Part shown: one piece after another, positions 32,517-45,364 of the stretch
Layout: every line of letters starts with the position of its first letter
How positions within the stretch are numbered: the stretch's first letter is position 1
Assembly: GCA_022575985.1 (NCBI GenBank)
Contig: JAKSXM010000156.1
Span: forward strand, 682,001 to 746,000
Direction: 5' to 3'
Source of the DNA: Anagrus nilaparvatae
Taxonomy: Eukaryota; Arthropoda; Insecta; Hymenoptera; Mymaridae
DNA length: 64,000 nucleotides
Position numbers and translations under genes: made by a program
Notes under the pieces: generated by a model
The model's input: only the letters and a program-made list of their open reading frames with translations
Told to the model about the DNA's origin: nothing
The model's database searches: none

Positions 32517-35060
32517 AGTTTTAAAGATGACATAATATTTAAAACTGTTGTATAAAATGGTTATTTAGAGAGTGGAAATGTAAATTGAATTTTTAAAATT
32601 ATACATCCGGTATTTGTTTTTATTATGTTCTAAAATAGTCTGCAAAGTTTTTAGAAATAATTTTATTTAAAAATATAACTTAATATTTACTTATTTATAA
32701 AATTAACTTGACAGAACAAATAAAAATATTTGAATTAACATAGAAAAATTTCATTCTTTTTTAAAAGATGATCAATAAACACGCAAAATAGTCTTTAAAA
32801 AAGAAATTGGTAACAAGGAGAGGCCAAAAAATTTATATCATTGAAATATATTATAGGGAAAATTTTGCATCTATTAGAAAAAACTTTAGTCATTTCTGTT
32901 TGAACCTAGGCTATTTTTAAGCGTATGTAAGAGCACGCACTAAAGTGCGGCCAAAAATCACTTCGTTGTAAGTCGAAATACGTGAAGGTAAAAATCCCGT
33001 AATAAACAAATATTTTACGTTTTGAGCTTGCAGACAAAGGCAAAAATGGCTACCAAGGAACTTAAAATTCGTAATAAGTAGTTTTAGAAACCTATTTTAT
33101 AGGCTAAATCTTTTTGTGGTTTGTAAATATTTCAAAACGGGTATTTTTTGCTAATTCGACAATTAGACAAGCTAATTAGACAAACTTTGCACGAGCAAAC
33201 CTTAATTTTCGAAACCAACAACCCCGAAACCATTAGTTAGGCCTTTTCTAACTTATTTATCCAAACATCTTGTCCTTCCCTTACAAAACTAAGTATACAT
33301 AAAAAAATATTAGGATACGCTATTAAATAAGGTCGCATGCACAATATAGACAAGGTAAAAAATGTTTATATTTCTTATATTACACTTTTTTGAACTTGCG
33401 CATTCGCAAAATTATGTATCGTAAAACATAGAAAGTTATGATATACACCTATTTGATTTTTAAAAACTTACTTACTTTAGTTTACTTCTTTTATACAATG
33501 TAAACGTTATTATTTTTGTTGCGTTTTGTTTTTTTTTTTTCTTTTATTATTATTAGTCTCGTGCAGGTCATGAGCTTGTAATTAAATACATGCAGTAATA
33601 AAATAAATAATGATATAATAGAATTTTTTTGAAATTTACAAAATAAATAGTCATTTTAATACATTTTTGTATTTAACGATAAATTTGGTTTTTTTTTTTA
33701 TTGAAATTTATAAAATAAATAACAAAAAAAAAATTGGTAAACGAGTTTGTAAATTATCAAGTTTTTTTTTGTACGTAAATTTAATTTTTGTTATTTACGA
33801 AAAAAATTTTAATTTTTTATATTATTTTACAACCGAACAAGTTTTTTTTTGATTTGATGATACAAAAATACAAAAAAAAATTGATATAAAAAATATAAAA
33901 ATTACATAATTTTTTATCATTATATTATAGACTGTGACGTATTTTACAATTTGATTACTTTTTAATGAAAACACAGTATAGAGCTAAATAAATCATCTTA
34001 AAAATAATCAAAAATAATTTTAATTAAAAAATTTATTACTATACAATTTTAATACATAAAGAAAATATTTTTTTTAATTTTAATTAACGTAATAATTAAA
34101 AAAAGTTTCAAATTACCAATAAAGGATTAAATAATGTACAATAATTTTTTTTTATAATTCAAGAACAATAAATTGTTCATATTTTTTATCAAGGTAGTAT
34201 TTATTTATTTATTTATATAAATAATTTTTTTTTTTAATATTAACCTTGTTATTTAATACCCAGGGGAAAAAAATTTATATTTAATCATCGTACGATCTAT
34301 GAGCATGGAAATGTTTACTGTCTATCTGCTGTCGTGCCTGATATCAACTTTTACTGAAGGTCTTTGAAGTACTGTAGTACTAAAAAAGCACTTCTATATC
34401 AGGAAGAAAAGGGGGGGATGATGTATTGCTACTTAAAGTAGAATGTTACCTGAAATAGGAGTAGAGAGAAAAGTTATTATGTTTAATTTTAGAAAATTTG
34501 GATCAAATTCAATCTACAAGGTATTAGCAACCAATTTGCATCGAAAAATATGGGTAGTTTTAAAATCCAAAATTAAATGTTCAAATAAGAATTACCAATC
34601 AGACATGATAATCATAGGATATAACCAGATACAGATAGTTAATCTACAGACGATAAGATTACAGGATGATATTTTCAAAAAAAAGTCTTGGTAAAAACCG
34701 GAAATACTATCAGTATTTCTAGAAAATAAGGTTTTGGGCTAAAATACTAGGAATAAATGTTTTTTTAATTACGATTTTTCTTTGTTACCGATACCTTTAA
34801 CTAACTTAAAATCATACATGATTGGATTGAAACATGTCAAAAAAATTTTTCCCTGGGATATACTAAGTTTTAGAAATTTTAAATACATTTTAAAATTATT
34901 TTAATTATATAAAATCAAAAGACGGAATATTACAAAAAATATATATTGAATAAATATTTTTATCCATGTAAATTAAATCAAAAATCTAAAATTTAAATTA
35001 ATATATTTTATTAACCTGTTTGTTATACGTATAAGTAACGAATATGAATTTTCGTTGGTA
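32517..35060. other. Non-coding AT-rich stretch
   Basis: No gene. 33897-34010 is the second copy of the dispersed repeat seen at 19308-19430. The rest is unassigned. Confidence 0.5.
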
Positions 35061-36462
35061 TAAGAGATTCCACTCAAACTGAATCCGAACTATATTGAAG
35101 GGTTACGGAAATCGGTCCAAATAATTTTTGCCAAAAGTATAAATAAAAATAAGTCCTTCCATTTATTTTTAGCTTTCGTCCTAGGTTCAGGTATAAAATT
35201 TTCTGATACTTGTTACCAAAAATAATTTTTTAAAGTGAAAAAAAATTTCTTTTCTGGTACTCATAGGAATTTCTTGTGGAATTTCATCCTATGCTGGTGT
35301 GTTTTTCTTTGAATTGGATTTAAATTGTTGTTATTTAATGAATCCTGACGTAAACTCCTATTTTGTAGTAATTTTTTACCCTTCAGGACGATGGAATTTT
35401 TCAACGGGTACTTTGTTTTTAGGTCGCTAAACTGGAATATGATATCCGGTTTTACCGGAAATATTATAGTTGGAATTTTTCGGATTTTTTCAGATTTTCC
35501 TTAAAATTTATCCTTAATTTTTTAAAGATAAATTTTCAAAGAAAAAATTCTCCGAGCAAACATACTATAAAAAGACCCATACCCACAGTTTTAAATCCAC
35601 CAAAGTCTTGTCAATGTTTCCCTCTTCTTGGATTTTCAATTTTTTGTTAATATTTTCTGAAAATTAGGTTTTTTCAAAAAAGTCGGATTTTAACCTGTAC
35701 TGCACCTTAAGTCATGTAAACAAATAAAAATCTGACTTAAGATTCGTAGGGATCTTTTACATAACAATGGTAATTTTGGTATTCTTTGGTATTCTTATAT
35801 TAAAATGACGAAATTTTCAACATTTTCTATAAAAATTTATTTTTGGAAATTTTGTTGAAAAAATTTATACTTTTAACTTTAAAATTCGTAAGTTCTCCAC
35901 AAATCTTTTAATAGATAACAAAATTATCATACTTATTTAAAATTTCCCAGGAATAGGAATGTGAAGTCCGATATTCTTTTAGTCACGTGACTTGGCGGTA
36001 AATTCAAAAATTTTTAAACAATTATAATTTAAGAAAAATTGTTTTTTGATCTAGGGTTTTCGAGGATTAAAATAGATTATAAAACAAGAAATTTAAGCCT
36101 AAATAGGAAAAAATTGAACCCACACATTTTGAGATATTTGACTTCAAAGACAAAATTTTAAATAATAATATTCTCGCGTAGGCGCAGAGCAAATTCTAAG
36201 GAAATTCCGTATAAGTACCTAAAAGAAAAACATTTTTCACTGCAAAATAAGCTATTGACAGCAAAAATAAGGAGATTTTGAGTCAATTCACCAAAGTAAG
36301 CCAAAAACTCAAAAAAGGCTGCCCAAAATTAAGAACTAGAATCGAAAAAACTGAATTGGTAGGAGGACTTATTTTTAGTTATCCGTTTATCAAAAATATT
36401 TTGTACCGATTTCCTCAACCCTCCTATTCAACTTGGGCCCAGATGGCGCGGAAACTCTTGTA
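35061..36462. mobile_element. Decayed 1.4-kb fold-back element
   Basis: The left end TAAGAGATTCCACTCAAACT and GGGTTACGGAAATCGGTCC are mirrored on the right. The reverse complement reads ACAAGAGTTTCCGCGCCATC and GGGTTGAGGAAATCGGTAC, and both go on to AAAAATAAGTCCT. The arms have drifted far more than those of the palindromes at 1.3, 22, 46 and 62 kb. A one-arm relative starts at 53890 (GGGGTTCCACTCTAACTGGG). A CACGTGACTTGGCGG word near 35990 recurs in other palindromes. The short frames inside are not genes. Confidence 0.65.
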
Positions 36463-37442
36463 TTAAAATTGAATTCTATTGAATTCTTTTTTAAATCAGA
36501 TTATAAATTATTGTTTATAAAATACGTTGAAATGAATTATTATATTTATTTAATTAATTTTACAAGAAAATTTCTACGATTCTTCGCGGGAGTTCTCGAA
36601 CTGATAAGATTAAATTAACAAAAAAAAAAAACTAATTTTATTCATAATCCTGATACTCTAATTAAAGTCACGTGAATTCAAAAAAATACCTAAAAAATAT
36701 TAGTATTATCTATTAGAATCTTCTTACTTAACGTTAAAAAAAAAAATTATTATGTAATAAAATTCTTAAAAAATAAAAATTCTTACAAATGTTAACGACA
36801 TCAAAATAATAATGATAATAACAAGAATTATTATCAGATATTAAAAAAAAAAAAATTTATATCTTATAAGTAATAAGTATAATATCCCACTCTCGAACGA
36901 AAAAAAAAAATAATAATAATAAAAAAATTGTACATTATATGATATTACTAGAAGGTGCGATTTGTTGCAGTATCGTTTTAGTTGTAAATGTCTTTAAAAC
37001 TCTTTGTGTATTATGTGTGTCTATTATTACTATTTTATCCCTACTTTTTTGAAATATAAAAAAAATTTTTTTTTTGGTTCTAAGTGAATTTTATTTATTA
37101 ATTATGAAGAGTATTGGTGATTGTTAAAAATTTATTTTTTTTAAATAGTGTGTGTGTGTGTTTGTATTAAATAAATAAATAATTATGCTTATCAATTTGG
37201 AGAAAATATTAAAATTATAAAAAATGAAATTTAAAAGATAGAATATAATAATATAATAATAAATATTGTCATCACAGGTGTTTTTAAACTCGAGAAGGTA
37301 GCATACACGCGAACGAAATATTTTTTAAATATTTTTTTTTTTTATTAAATTAAAAAAAGAAAATTGAAGAAAAAAAAATTTTTTTAGTGGATGGTGTTTT
37401 TTTTTTTAAGTGATATTGTGAAATTTATGATGTAAAATAAAA
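36463..37442. other. AT-rich DNA upstream of a candidate first exon
   Basis: Mostly A/T runs. 36950-37060 (GAAGGTGCGATTTGTTGCAG) and 37270-37310 (AACTCGAGAAGGTAGCATAC) are slightly more complex and could be 5' UTR or promoter DNA of the exon that follows. No promoter element can be named safely. Confidence 0.35.
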
Positions 37443-37533
37443 ATGAGTTTGAAAATAATTGTTGGTGTTACTGAATTTGGTGATGATAACATGAATTCAA
37501 ATAAAGACCAATATATTTTTGAGGACGAAATTG
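37443..37533 (+). CDS. Candidate first coding exon of a host gene
   Basis: An ATG in an A-rich context (AAATAAAAATGAG) opens a frame that begins MSLKIIVGVTEFGDD and ends QYIFEDEI plus one base. It is followed directly by a perfect insect-type splice donor, G|GTAAGT, at 37534. An in-frame TGA lies 15 bases upstream, so this ATG would be the first in its frame. The encoded 30 residues are mixed in composition and acidic at the end, unlike the low-complexity frames around them. The protein family is not recognised. No convincing second coding exon was identified in the window, so the remaining exons would lie beyond long introns or past its end. It could be chance, but it is the best host-gene signal here. 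Confidence 0.42.
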
Positions 37534-38565
37534 GTAAGTTTCTAACATTGAAAATCATAGAAAATAATAAAATTTAAATACAATATAAAAAGAGTCATTA
37601 ATTACACGTAGCCTTGACTTTGAAAAAAAAATATAAAGTGATTGATCTTGAAAAATTTTTTTTTATTACACTACATAATTCTATTATTAAAGGATTCGTA
37701 CTTTCTTTTATACTGCAAATTATTTATTTATATTTTTTTTACATAAACGCACGTGTAATATTTAAATAATTATTTATGAACGATGTAAAAAAATTACATA
37801 ATTTTATTTTTGAAGCTTGTATGATTATTTGTTATAAAATATTACTGAATGTAATATTTTTTTATTTTTTTTTATATGTACACTGTAAAAAAAAAATTTT
37901 TGTCTAAAATGCTATATTTCTATTTTTAAAGATTTTTTTGTTTAAACTATTTTTTGTTTTGGTATTTAAATAATGAGTAATAAAATGACAATTATTTTGT
38001 TTTTTAATTTACTGGTGTAATTTGCAAATTAGGTGTTTTGACATTTTTAGATCCTTTTAATAAATTATAATATTTAATTAGTGTGTTTCTGAAATGTTTT
38101 TTTTTTTTAATTTTCTTCAGTTTCTTTGATAATCGGGTAAATAAAAATTTTATTTATCATAACCTGCTGGTACATTTGTTAATTTATTTACAAATCATGT
38201 TTGAATGAACAATTTTCAATAAAGGATAAATAAAAATTTTTTGCTTTTACCCTAATTTTTTAAGTAAATTTTTAAATAAAAATTAACCAATAAATTAACA
38301 ATTTTTAAAATAAATAACCAAAATAAGTTACAGTTGAATGTACATGTATTAATCAAATATTTAAATATTTTATCTATTAGTACGTATTAGATATTTTAAT
38401 ATTTGTTTATGTTAATATTTAATACACGTAATATTTTTTTTATCATTTAAAAAAACGTTATTTATAATTTTATCCCTGGTAGAAATTTCAATTGGTTAAG
38501 GTGCTCAGATCGTATAAAACTGTAGTTTATTGAGTTTACTACACTAGTTCAGTATATTAGTAATA
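37534..38565. other. Non-coding AT-rich stretch (possible intron)
   Basis: No repeat or gene. If the exon just before it is real, this is its first intron. Confidence 0.45.
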
Positions 38566-38850
38566 TTCCAGCTTTCACGAACGGAATTTCGGTTGTGGTA
38601 ACCAGAATTTTTTTTTTTGTAATCTGTTGCAAATGACATTTTATTTAAAGAAAAGCTTTTGAAAAAAATGATACTATTTTTAGATTCTAAACACTCAAAG
38701 CTTGCTCTCCTCGCTATTATGAGACTTATTTTTAGAAGGAATAAATTTTTTTTTGTAATTTTTAAACTTTAATGTAATTTGCAACAGTTCAAATAAAAAA
38801 AAATTCTGATAATCATAGCAGGTAACCGGAATATTCCAGCTACCAAAACT
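38566..38850. mobile_element. Degraded MITE related to the CACTGAAAA family
   Basis: The left part (CGGAATTTCGGTTGTGGTAA, CCAGAATTTTTTTTTTT, CTGTTGCAAATGACA) and the right part (TAATTTGCAACAGTTCAAAT, AAAAAATTCTGATAA, GGTAACCGGAATATTCC) mirror each other. They share the GGTTGTGGT...GGAATTT and TTGCAA sub-terminal words of the 5565-6044 element. The exact ends are worn. Confidence 0.55.
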
Positions 38851-40149
38851 TACTTTTATTTAAAAATACGCAGTTATTACTGGTTGACATTTTGACCTTA
38901 CTATGTCTACTTGGTACGCATACGTACGTAAAACGTAAATTTTACTAAAGTATTATCTAATTCATTTAATTTTCAGTCTTGTAACAGAAAATTTGTTGGA
39001 AATCTAATGACGAAAAACGTCAGAATTAACTACGTCACGATTATTGACACAAAAAAAATTAAGATTTTTATTTAAATTTTATAAGAGACTTAAAATTTTT
39101 TTATTCGTAATAATGATAAAAAAATTTAATAAAATTTATTATTTTTATCTTCGTATATTGTACCTAATCAATATTAAATGAAGAAAAAAAACTAAATACA
39201 ATTGAGAAAAAGTAAACAAATGATTAACGAAGTTTTATCGACCTCTAATTTTTTTAAAGTTTTATCATTTTTTTTTATCTATCAATTATATTAATTTATT
39301 TGAGTCGAAAGATATCAACGATTATTTTGTTGATTTTTCATAAAATATTGAAATTTAAAAAATATAATTTTATTGGTAGTTTATGTAAATTTGAATTTGG
39401 TTTAAATTGAATTTGGCTAGAATTTCCAAAATACTATTTCTTTTAATTTTTGAAAATATAATAAACACTCAAATGAAATTCAAAGTTTAATATGTAAAAA
39501 TTGTTAGTGTTACCAAATACACTTATTTTTTCAGTCCCAAAAGAGCCCATTATTTGTAAGCATTATCTTGAAATGAACCCTCAACTAACTGAAAACTCCA
39601 CATGAAATTGCAACCTGAGTTAAATAAAAATTTGCAACTCTATGTAGATTTTTCAGTTGGTTAAGAGTTGTTAAAAATAATATTCAGCTATAGCTCTGAT
39701 ACTTTTTTTTGAAATTTTTTTTCACCCAAAGGGCTAAGAAACAAAAGAAAGCAACACATTATTTATTTTAAGTGACAGCCTAATTTACATTAATTTTTTT
39801 TTAATGAATATTTAATTAAGTTTATACAAAAATTAGTATATTGCCTCTTATCACACCTTATAAATGTGAATGAACTCATTTTGTCACTTTTATTACTATT
39901 ATTGATTACAAAAAAGCTTTTTCTCGAATTTATTTCTTTTACATTTAATAACAACTTTAATTCTTTTAAATTACTCTTATTTTTAAAATAAATTCTTAAA
40001 ATAGAATAAATATATTTTACAAGACATGCTCATTCGGAGATCTTCAAGTATCCGTGAATTCGCATATAAAATTACAATTACAAGAGATTTGAGGGTCTCC
40101 GGGATTGGCCTATTACCTTATAAAAATATTTCTGCCTCATTTGACATAG
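38851..40149. other. Non-coding stretch with a small fold-back
   Basis: No gene. 39577-39673 is a worn inverted repeat (CAACTAACTGAAAACTCCAC ... TTTTTCAGTTGGTTAAGAGTT). A strong-looking acceptor and donor pair encloses a 21-bp candidate micro-exon at 39535-39555. Confidence 0.4.
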
Positions 40150-40283
40150 CCGTAAGGACTCATAATGAAAACATTTTCGCTAAAAAATTTTTTTTAATTT
40201 TCTTTACATTTCAGGCCATTTGCAATCGTTTGAGCTACCCACTAGTGGAATTTTGCTAACCAAAAGCGGTTTTTTTTCAGTGC
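40150..40283. mobile_element. Right end of a CACTGAAAA-type MITE
   Basis: TTTCTTTACATTTCAGGCCA, TTTGCAATCGTTTGAG and the terminus TTTTTTTTCAGTG match the right half of the MITEs at 5565-6044 and 16289-16535. The left end, expected around 40030, is not clear. Confidence 0.6.
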
Positions 40284-40297
40284 AATCAGGCTATGAT

Positions 40298-40663
40298 CAA
40301 GGGGCGGTCCACTTGGTGCACAGTAACTGTATGCCAAGTGTGCGCCAAGTGTGCGAATCATTTTAAAAGCGCTGATAATATTTAAAATTAATTAAATTGT
40401 TGGTGACCAATCTGTTTTATCCAAAAAAAAACTACCCCCGCATCCTCTTATCAATCTTATAAGTCTAATATACATTGAAAATATTTGCTTCTTTTGGAAG
40501 ACCTACAAAAGGCTTATAAGATTAAAAAGAGGGTGTGGGGGTGGTTTTTTTGATAAAAAATATTAGTCCCCAACTGTTTAATTAATTTTAAACATTAGCA
40601 GCGCTGCCAAAATGTTTCAGAAACTTGGTGCACACTAGGTACATGCCAAGTGGACTGTCTTTT
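40298..40663. mobile_element. 366-bp Mutator-type MITE with 9-bp target duplication
   Basis: GGCTATGAT flanks it on both sides (40289-40297 and 40664-40672), a 9-bp duplication typical of the Mutator superfamily. The ends CAAGGGGCGGTCCACTTGG and CCAAGTGGACTGTCTTTT are inverted repeats that differ mainly by transitions. The whole element folds back around about 40485, with ACTACCCCCGCATCCTC mirrored by GAGGGTGTGGGGGTGGT. No coding capacity. A solo end is at 4058-4102. Confidence 0.88.
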
Positions 40664-40672
40664 GGCTATGAT

Positions 40673-43269
40673 AGGTGATCGTATTCTATAGCAAAATGCA
40701 TATTTTCTAAGTAGGGTTTTCGTTATCAAATTTTTACAAGATAAATTAAAAATTTTAATTTCTTCTTATTTTGTAAACCAAATAATTAATTAATACTTGA
40801 TTATTAATTGATGTTACAACTAAGAAAAAAAAAACAAAAACTCAAAAAAACTAATATATCAATTTTTGAAAAGCTTAAACCAATAATTTGCTAAAAAATT
40901 TAACTTTTACTACTATTCTGCAATCATTAAGATTTACAGGTATTTAAAAGCAATTTTTATCAGATTAAACGTGAAAATATAAATATCTTAGTTTAAAAAT
41001 CAAATTAGATTAAAATATAGGTTACCTCCAAAAAAATAATATATTATAAAAAATACCAAATAAATTTATTTCGTGTTTACAATATATTATTATACATGTT
41101 TATATGCCTTGTTTTTAATTTTGTTTCCGTATTATGTCATTAACTTAACATGTAATGATTCATTTTGATTTTATAATATTGTTATACAGAATACATGTGC
41201 TCTCTCATCTGTTACGGTAAATTTATGTTTATTTATTATTATAATAACTTCTCTTATTGTTTATAAACTGTATTGTCTATTATTTAATAAAATTATATCA
41301 TTCAATAATTCTAGTCACTTAGGTATATAAACATAAATTTATTTTTAAATTCATTTTTTTCAATTATTTTTATTAATTATTTTAATAAGTTCTTCTCAAA
41401 GCTCGGTAATAAAAGCTTTCATTCGTTTTATGGAATTCTGATTATTTTATCTTGTTTTAGTTTAGCTAAAAGGCTTGGGCTTGAAAACTAGATCTGCTAA
41501 TATTTGAGATTTTAGGACAGATCCTTCCTATTAAAAAAGTATCACCTTTTAACCAATCTTACCGTTATAGTCAATTAGCCGAACGACCATTTTTAAGCCA
41601 AAATGGCCAAGCTCCTGGTTTCCCAGTATTTCACTAGCTCCTTTTGCTTAAGTTTTTTTCGTGATAAAGCTTTGCAAAGATATATCTTGCAAACAAATAA
41701 TTGAAAAAGAGCGATTAAAATTTTTTTTGAAAATTATAGCTTGTGAAATTTTTTCAGACCTATAAAATTCATTTCAGAAAAATTGCCACTTGCAAAAATT
41801 GAAAGGTGACTCTTATACGAAAAAAAAAATAAGACCAACCAAAAGATATTCGTTTGAATTACAAGGTAGTAGCATCATTTAGAAGATTTTCTAAAAAACC
41901 TTATCTTACACCATAGAACCCTGCTATAGGGTGTCTCAATTTATAGGCCCGGGAGGCCCTTTCAGGTAAACTGAGTATATTAGGTATTTTTTTTACTACC
42001 AAAACCTGTCCTGTAAGTTCAGCTCTAATATCAATAAAAAAAGTTTATTTATCGTTTTAAATAGTTATAAATTGTAAAAAAATATGACTTTAATAATTAT
42101 ACGAATGATTTTTTAATGACATGCATTTGCAAATATATTTTTTATTACTCAAAAATTACTCATCCGTTGATAAAATTAAAATTACAAAGTAACATTTATG
42201 AGCTGAAATAGTATCAAAGAATATATCATTTTTCTACGTCAGTGGCGAGATAATTCGTCTTTTTCAAACTAAAAATTTTCTTTATTGAATAACTTTTCAA
42301 TAATTTGCCTAGGTAAGTTTCGAAAATATTTAGTCTTCATTTTCAAGTTTTCTATCTATATAGGGTTAGAATTTCAGTTTTGAGCAATGACCACTTTTTA
42401 TGAACAGGATAAGGCATACCTAAATCAGAAAAATTTTTAATAATAATAATAATAATTAATTGGAACACTTATTATAATAAATAAAATTTTAAATTTAGTA
42501 TATTTTTAAAAATATTTTAAAAAAATGTTTTCCCTAAATTAAAAAAAAATGCTTAAAAAAATCATCAACAAATTTTATCTACTCTTCCGCTACTTAATAA
42601 CATTACATTAAACAAAAAAAAATTTATTTCAATTTTTCATCACTTCCGATTACATAACATTTGAATTTTATAGTGATTATCAATCTTGTAAAAAGAAGAT
42701 TTTATATTTTTAAATATAGTATCCAAAAATCATAAAATAAAAGAAAAAAATGTTATTATATATTTTGTTATAATAGTGACATAACATTTTTTTTCGAATT
42801 TCAAGTTCATGTCTAAAAATATGCTGTAATATTTCAACAAAACAATAGAAAAATGACATATTTATTTTAATCATCAGATATTATAAAGTTAAAAAACATA
42901 CAAACTATTATTTCGTGGGAGTATAATAGATCATGCAATTATTTAATGTTTTAATAATATGATTTTGTTAAAGAACCGTGTAAAAAATAACATTGTTGAA
43001 GATAACAATCATTAACGATTTATTGTTTACTTTATAAGAAAAAATTCTTCGTTATTATTAAAATCTTGCTAATTTTTTTTTTTTAATTTTGTGTTATATC
43101 AATTTTTTAAAAATATAATGGCCTTCATGCATTATTGTTCAAAATTTTTAATAATTTTTTAATTAAATGTCATTTTCTTAAATAATAATATTTAATAAGT
43201 ATTTTATTTTAGTTCATTTATGCTTTTATAAAAAAAAAAAAAATAGTAACATAATTATTAAGGTTGTCT
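40673..43269. other. Non-coding AT-rich stretch
   Basis: No gene. 42225-42262 (TTTTTCTACGTCAGTGGCGA, then GATAATTCGTCTTTTTC) resembles the sub-terminal part of the 55765-56524 element. 41550-42000 has the less AT-rich look of decayed fold-back DNA. A possible 27-bp micro-exon at 41190-41216 is listed as a finding only. Confidence 0.45.
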
Positions 43270-43430
43270 TGAACTGACTGATAGTTCCTACCCCCCAACG
43301 ACATCCTAACTACATGAGAAATTGGCCAAAATCTTGTTGATGATAAATCGTATGATGTTTTTGGGGTTTCTGAAACTAGATTAGGATCAGAGGTTCATGA
43401 TAATATTATTCTAGTATCGGTCTTAAAGTA
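43270..43430 (+). pseudogene. LINE endonuclease N-terminal fragment
   Basis: The frame around 43347-43420 reads SYDVFGVSETRLGSEVHDNI, ILVSV. The SETRL block is the endonuclease motif that carries the catalytic Glu (usually SETWL or TETWL). The text just before it (NYMRNW, in another frame) may be the start of the domain. Nothing else of this LINE remains nearby. It is not part of the 45-51-kb LINE, which lies on the other strand. Confidence 0.6.
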
Positions 43431-44033
43431 CTGCTTGAGGATCGTAAATTAGAGCTAATTCAAATATTAACTCTGGCATTCAAATCTAATAAAATTAAAT
43501 ATTTTTGCTGCGCATGCGCAGTTTTACAAGAATTAATTAAGAAAATAGTAAGCTTTTAAAGCCAAATTTACGAAAATTCTAGTAATGCTTAAAAATTTTA
43601 CAAGATATTGTCATCATAATTTAATTTAAATTATTATTTGACCCAGTAGCTAAATAAATCAAGAAAAAAATAATAACTTACTTATATCTATTAAAAAATG
43701 CAATTAAATTTGATATTGAAATTATTAATGTATATTAATAAGTCAATAAACATTTTTTATTTTTTAACAATACATATTTTATTATAAATTCTTAATTATT
43801 TACAACTTAAAAATGTTATCTTCTTTGCTCTAGTTATAAAAATTATTACAATATAAAATATCTATGCTTGGTACTAAATAGATATAATTTTTCTTCTATG
43901 TAAGTAATTAAAAGATTTTTAGTATTTAAAAAGGCTTTAAACATATTTATATGACAATATTTTTATTAATTTCATTTTTCCTTGCTATTATATGGGTAAA
44001 TATTTCTGAAGTGTATATAGTTTTATTAAAAAA
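43431..44033. other. Non-coding AT-rich stretch
   Basis: No gene or repeat recognised. Confidence 0.5.
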
Positions 44034-44367
44034 ACTTATAACCGGTTTGTGTAAACACAACCTAAATGCATGGAACATGCTTACTTCCAGCTGATGACTA
44101 GATATAATACAAATGTTACTCAACATTACAATACAATTTTATAATTTTATAATTTGTAATTATCACCTTACTAGCTGCTAAGATTCTAAACCCAAACTAT
44201 TTTGATTCCCTAAACCTGAATTATCCTAAGTCCTTAAGCCCAGATTTTTCAAGTATCCTAATTATTCTCAGTCTTATTTGACCCCCCCTCCTTAAATAGG
44301 ACAAATTTGATCCCCCCCTTAATTTTCAAGTTCTGAAGTACCCCCTCCCTATAAACATGTTCCATGT
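44034..44367 (+). mobile_element. ACATGGAACATG-family element, copy 5 (most complete)
   Basis: The order is: ACTTATAACCGGTTTGTGTA; CACAACCTAAATGCATGG; AACATGCTTACTTCCAGC; an AT-rich middle (ACATTACAATACAATTTTAT); TTATCACCTTACTAGCTGCT; an array of about 20-bp units with CCTAAAC / GAATTATCC / AAGTCC text; and a C-rich tract (TTGACCCCCCCTCC). It ends with CTCCCTATAAACATGTTCCA, the inverted form of the ACATGGAACATG word near the start. No protein. Confidence 0.85.
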
Positions 44368-44439
44368 TAAAATGTCTATTGTGACTTTTAATTTTGAAAA
44401 TTTATCATTCCAACCGTTCAAAAAATACCAAAATTTTAA

Positions 44440-44520
44440 ACTGCGATATCTATGTAAAATTTTCCAGGAAATCCGAATTTTCAAGCAGATTTTAATATGG
44501 TCACGTGATTAACGAGTGAA
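44440..44520. repeat. Fragment of a palindrome family (CACGTGA word)
   Basis: GTAAAATTTTCCAGGAAATC, CAAGCAGATTTTAATATGG, TCACGTGATTAACGAG runs parallel to 62905-62960 (GTAAAATTTCCCGCAGAATT, GGTCAGATTTTCATTTGG, TCACGCGACTTAGCGG). It is a single-arm scrap of that family. Confidence 0.55.
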
Positions 44521-45206
44521 TTTGAAATACCTGATGTGTAATTTTGTAGACATCGTTATTTTTCGATCCAGTGAATTAAACGTTAAAAGTATTGAAAATA
44601 TGTAAGTAAGCAAGTAATTTGAGACCTACTAGAAGATAATTAAGTTTTTTGCTAATGAGATAATAGAGCTAGAAAAGTCAAACGTAAATGTTGATCGTCT
44701 CATGCATTGCGTTTTTCAAACAAAATTTTTTACCTCAAGATAACGGAAAATTTCCTAAATACTCCTTAAGAAATAGAATTTTTACGGTAAAATACAAGGT
44801 TAAGATAAAAAAAAAAAATTGGGCCTAGAAGACTAAAAATTTGGAAAAATATTTAGGACGAATTTTGAAAACTTGGCTAATCAACTTATATACACTTCAG
44901 AAATATTAACCCGTATACTATTTTTTAATGCAAAAATTAGTCATGCAATATAATATACGTTATAAATAATATCATAAATTTTTTTATTATGTTTCCTGAA
45001 ATAATATAAAAAGACAAATTTTTTAAGATTGATATGAAAATTATTAATTTTTTTTTTTTTTTTGAATTACTTTTATATATATTTTACGCATATTACGTGA
45101 CCAAATTTTTGTAACTTAATTTACTGATAACATGAAATAAAAATATTATTTTTAAAAACAAAAAAAAACTAGGTATATGTTTTATTGAAATAACTACATT
45201 GTATTT
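44521..45206. other. Non-coding AT-rich stretch
   Basis: No gene or clear repeat. Confidence 0.5.
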
Positions 45207-45364
45207 ATTTATTTATTATTAAACCATAATATTTTACAGTGAGAAACCCCTGAGACAAATCAAGTTTGTCTGTGCGGGGACTGGTAAATATCATTACAAA
45301 TGAAAATAAAATATATTTACAAAATTTTAGATAAAAAATATAAAAAGAAAAAAGAAACAAAGTA

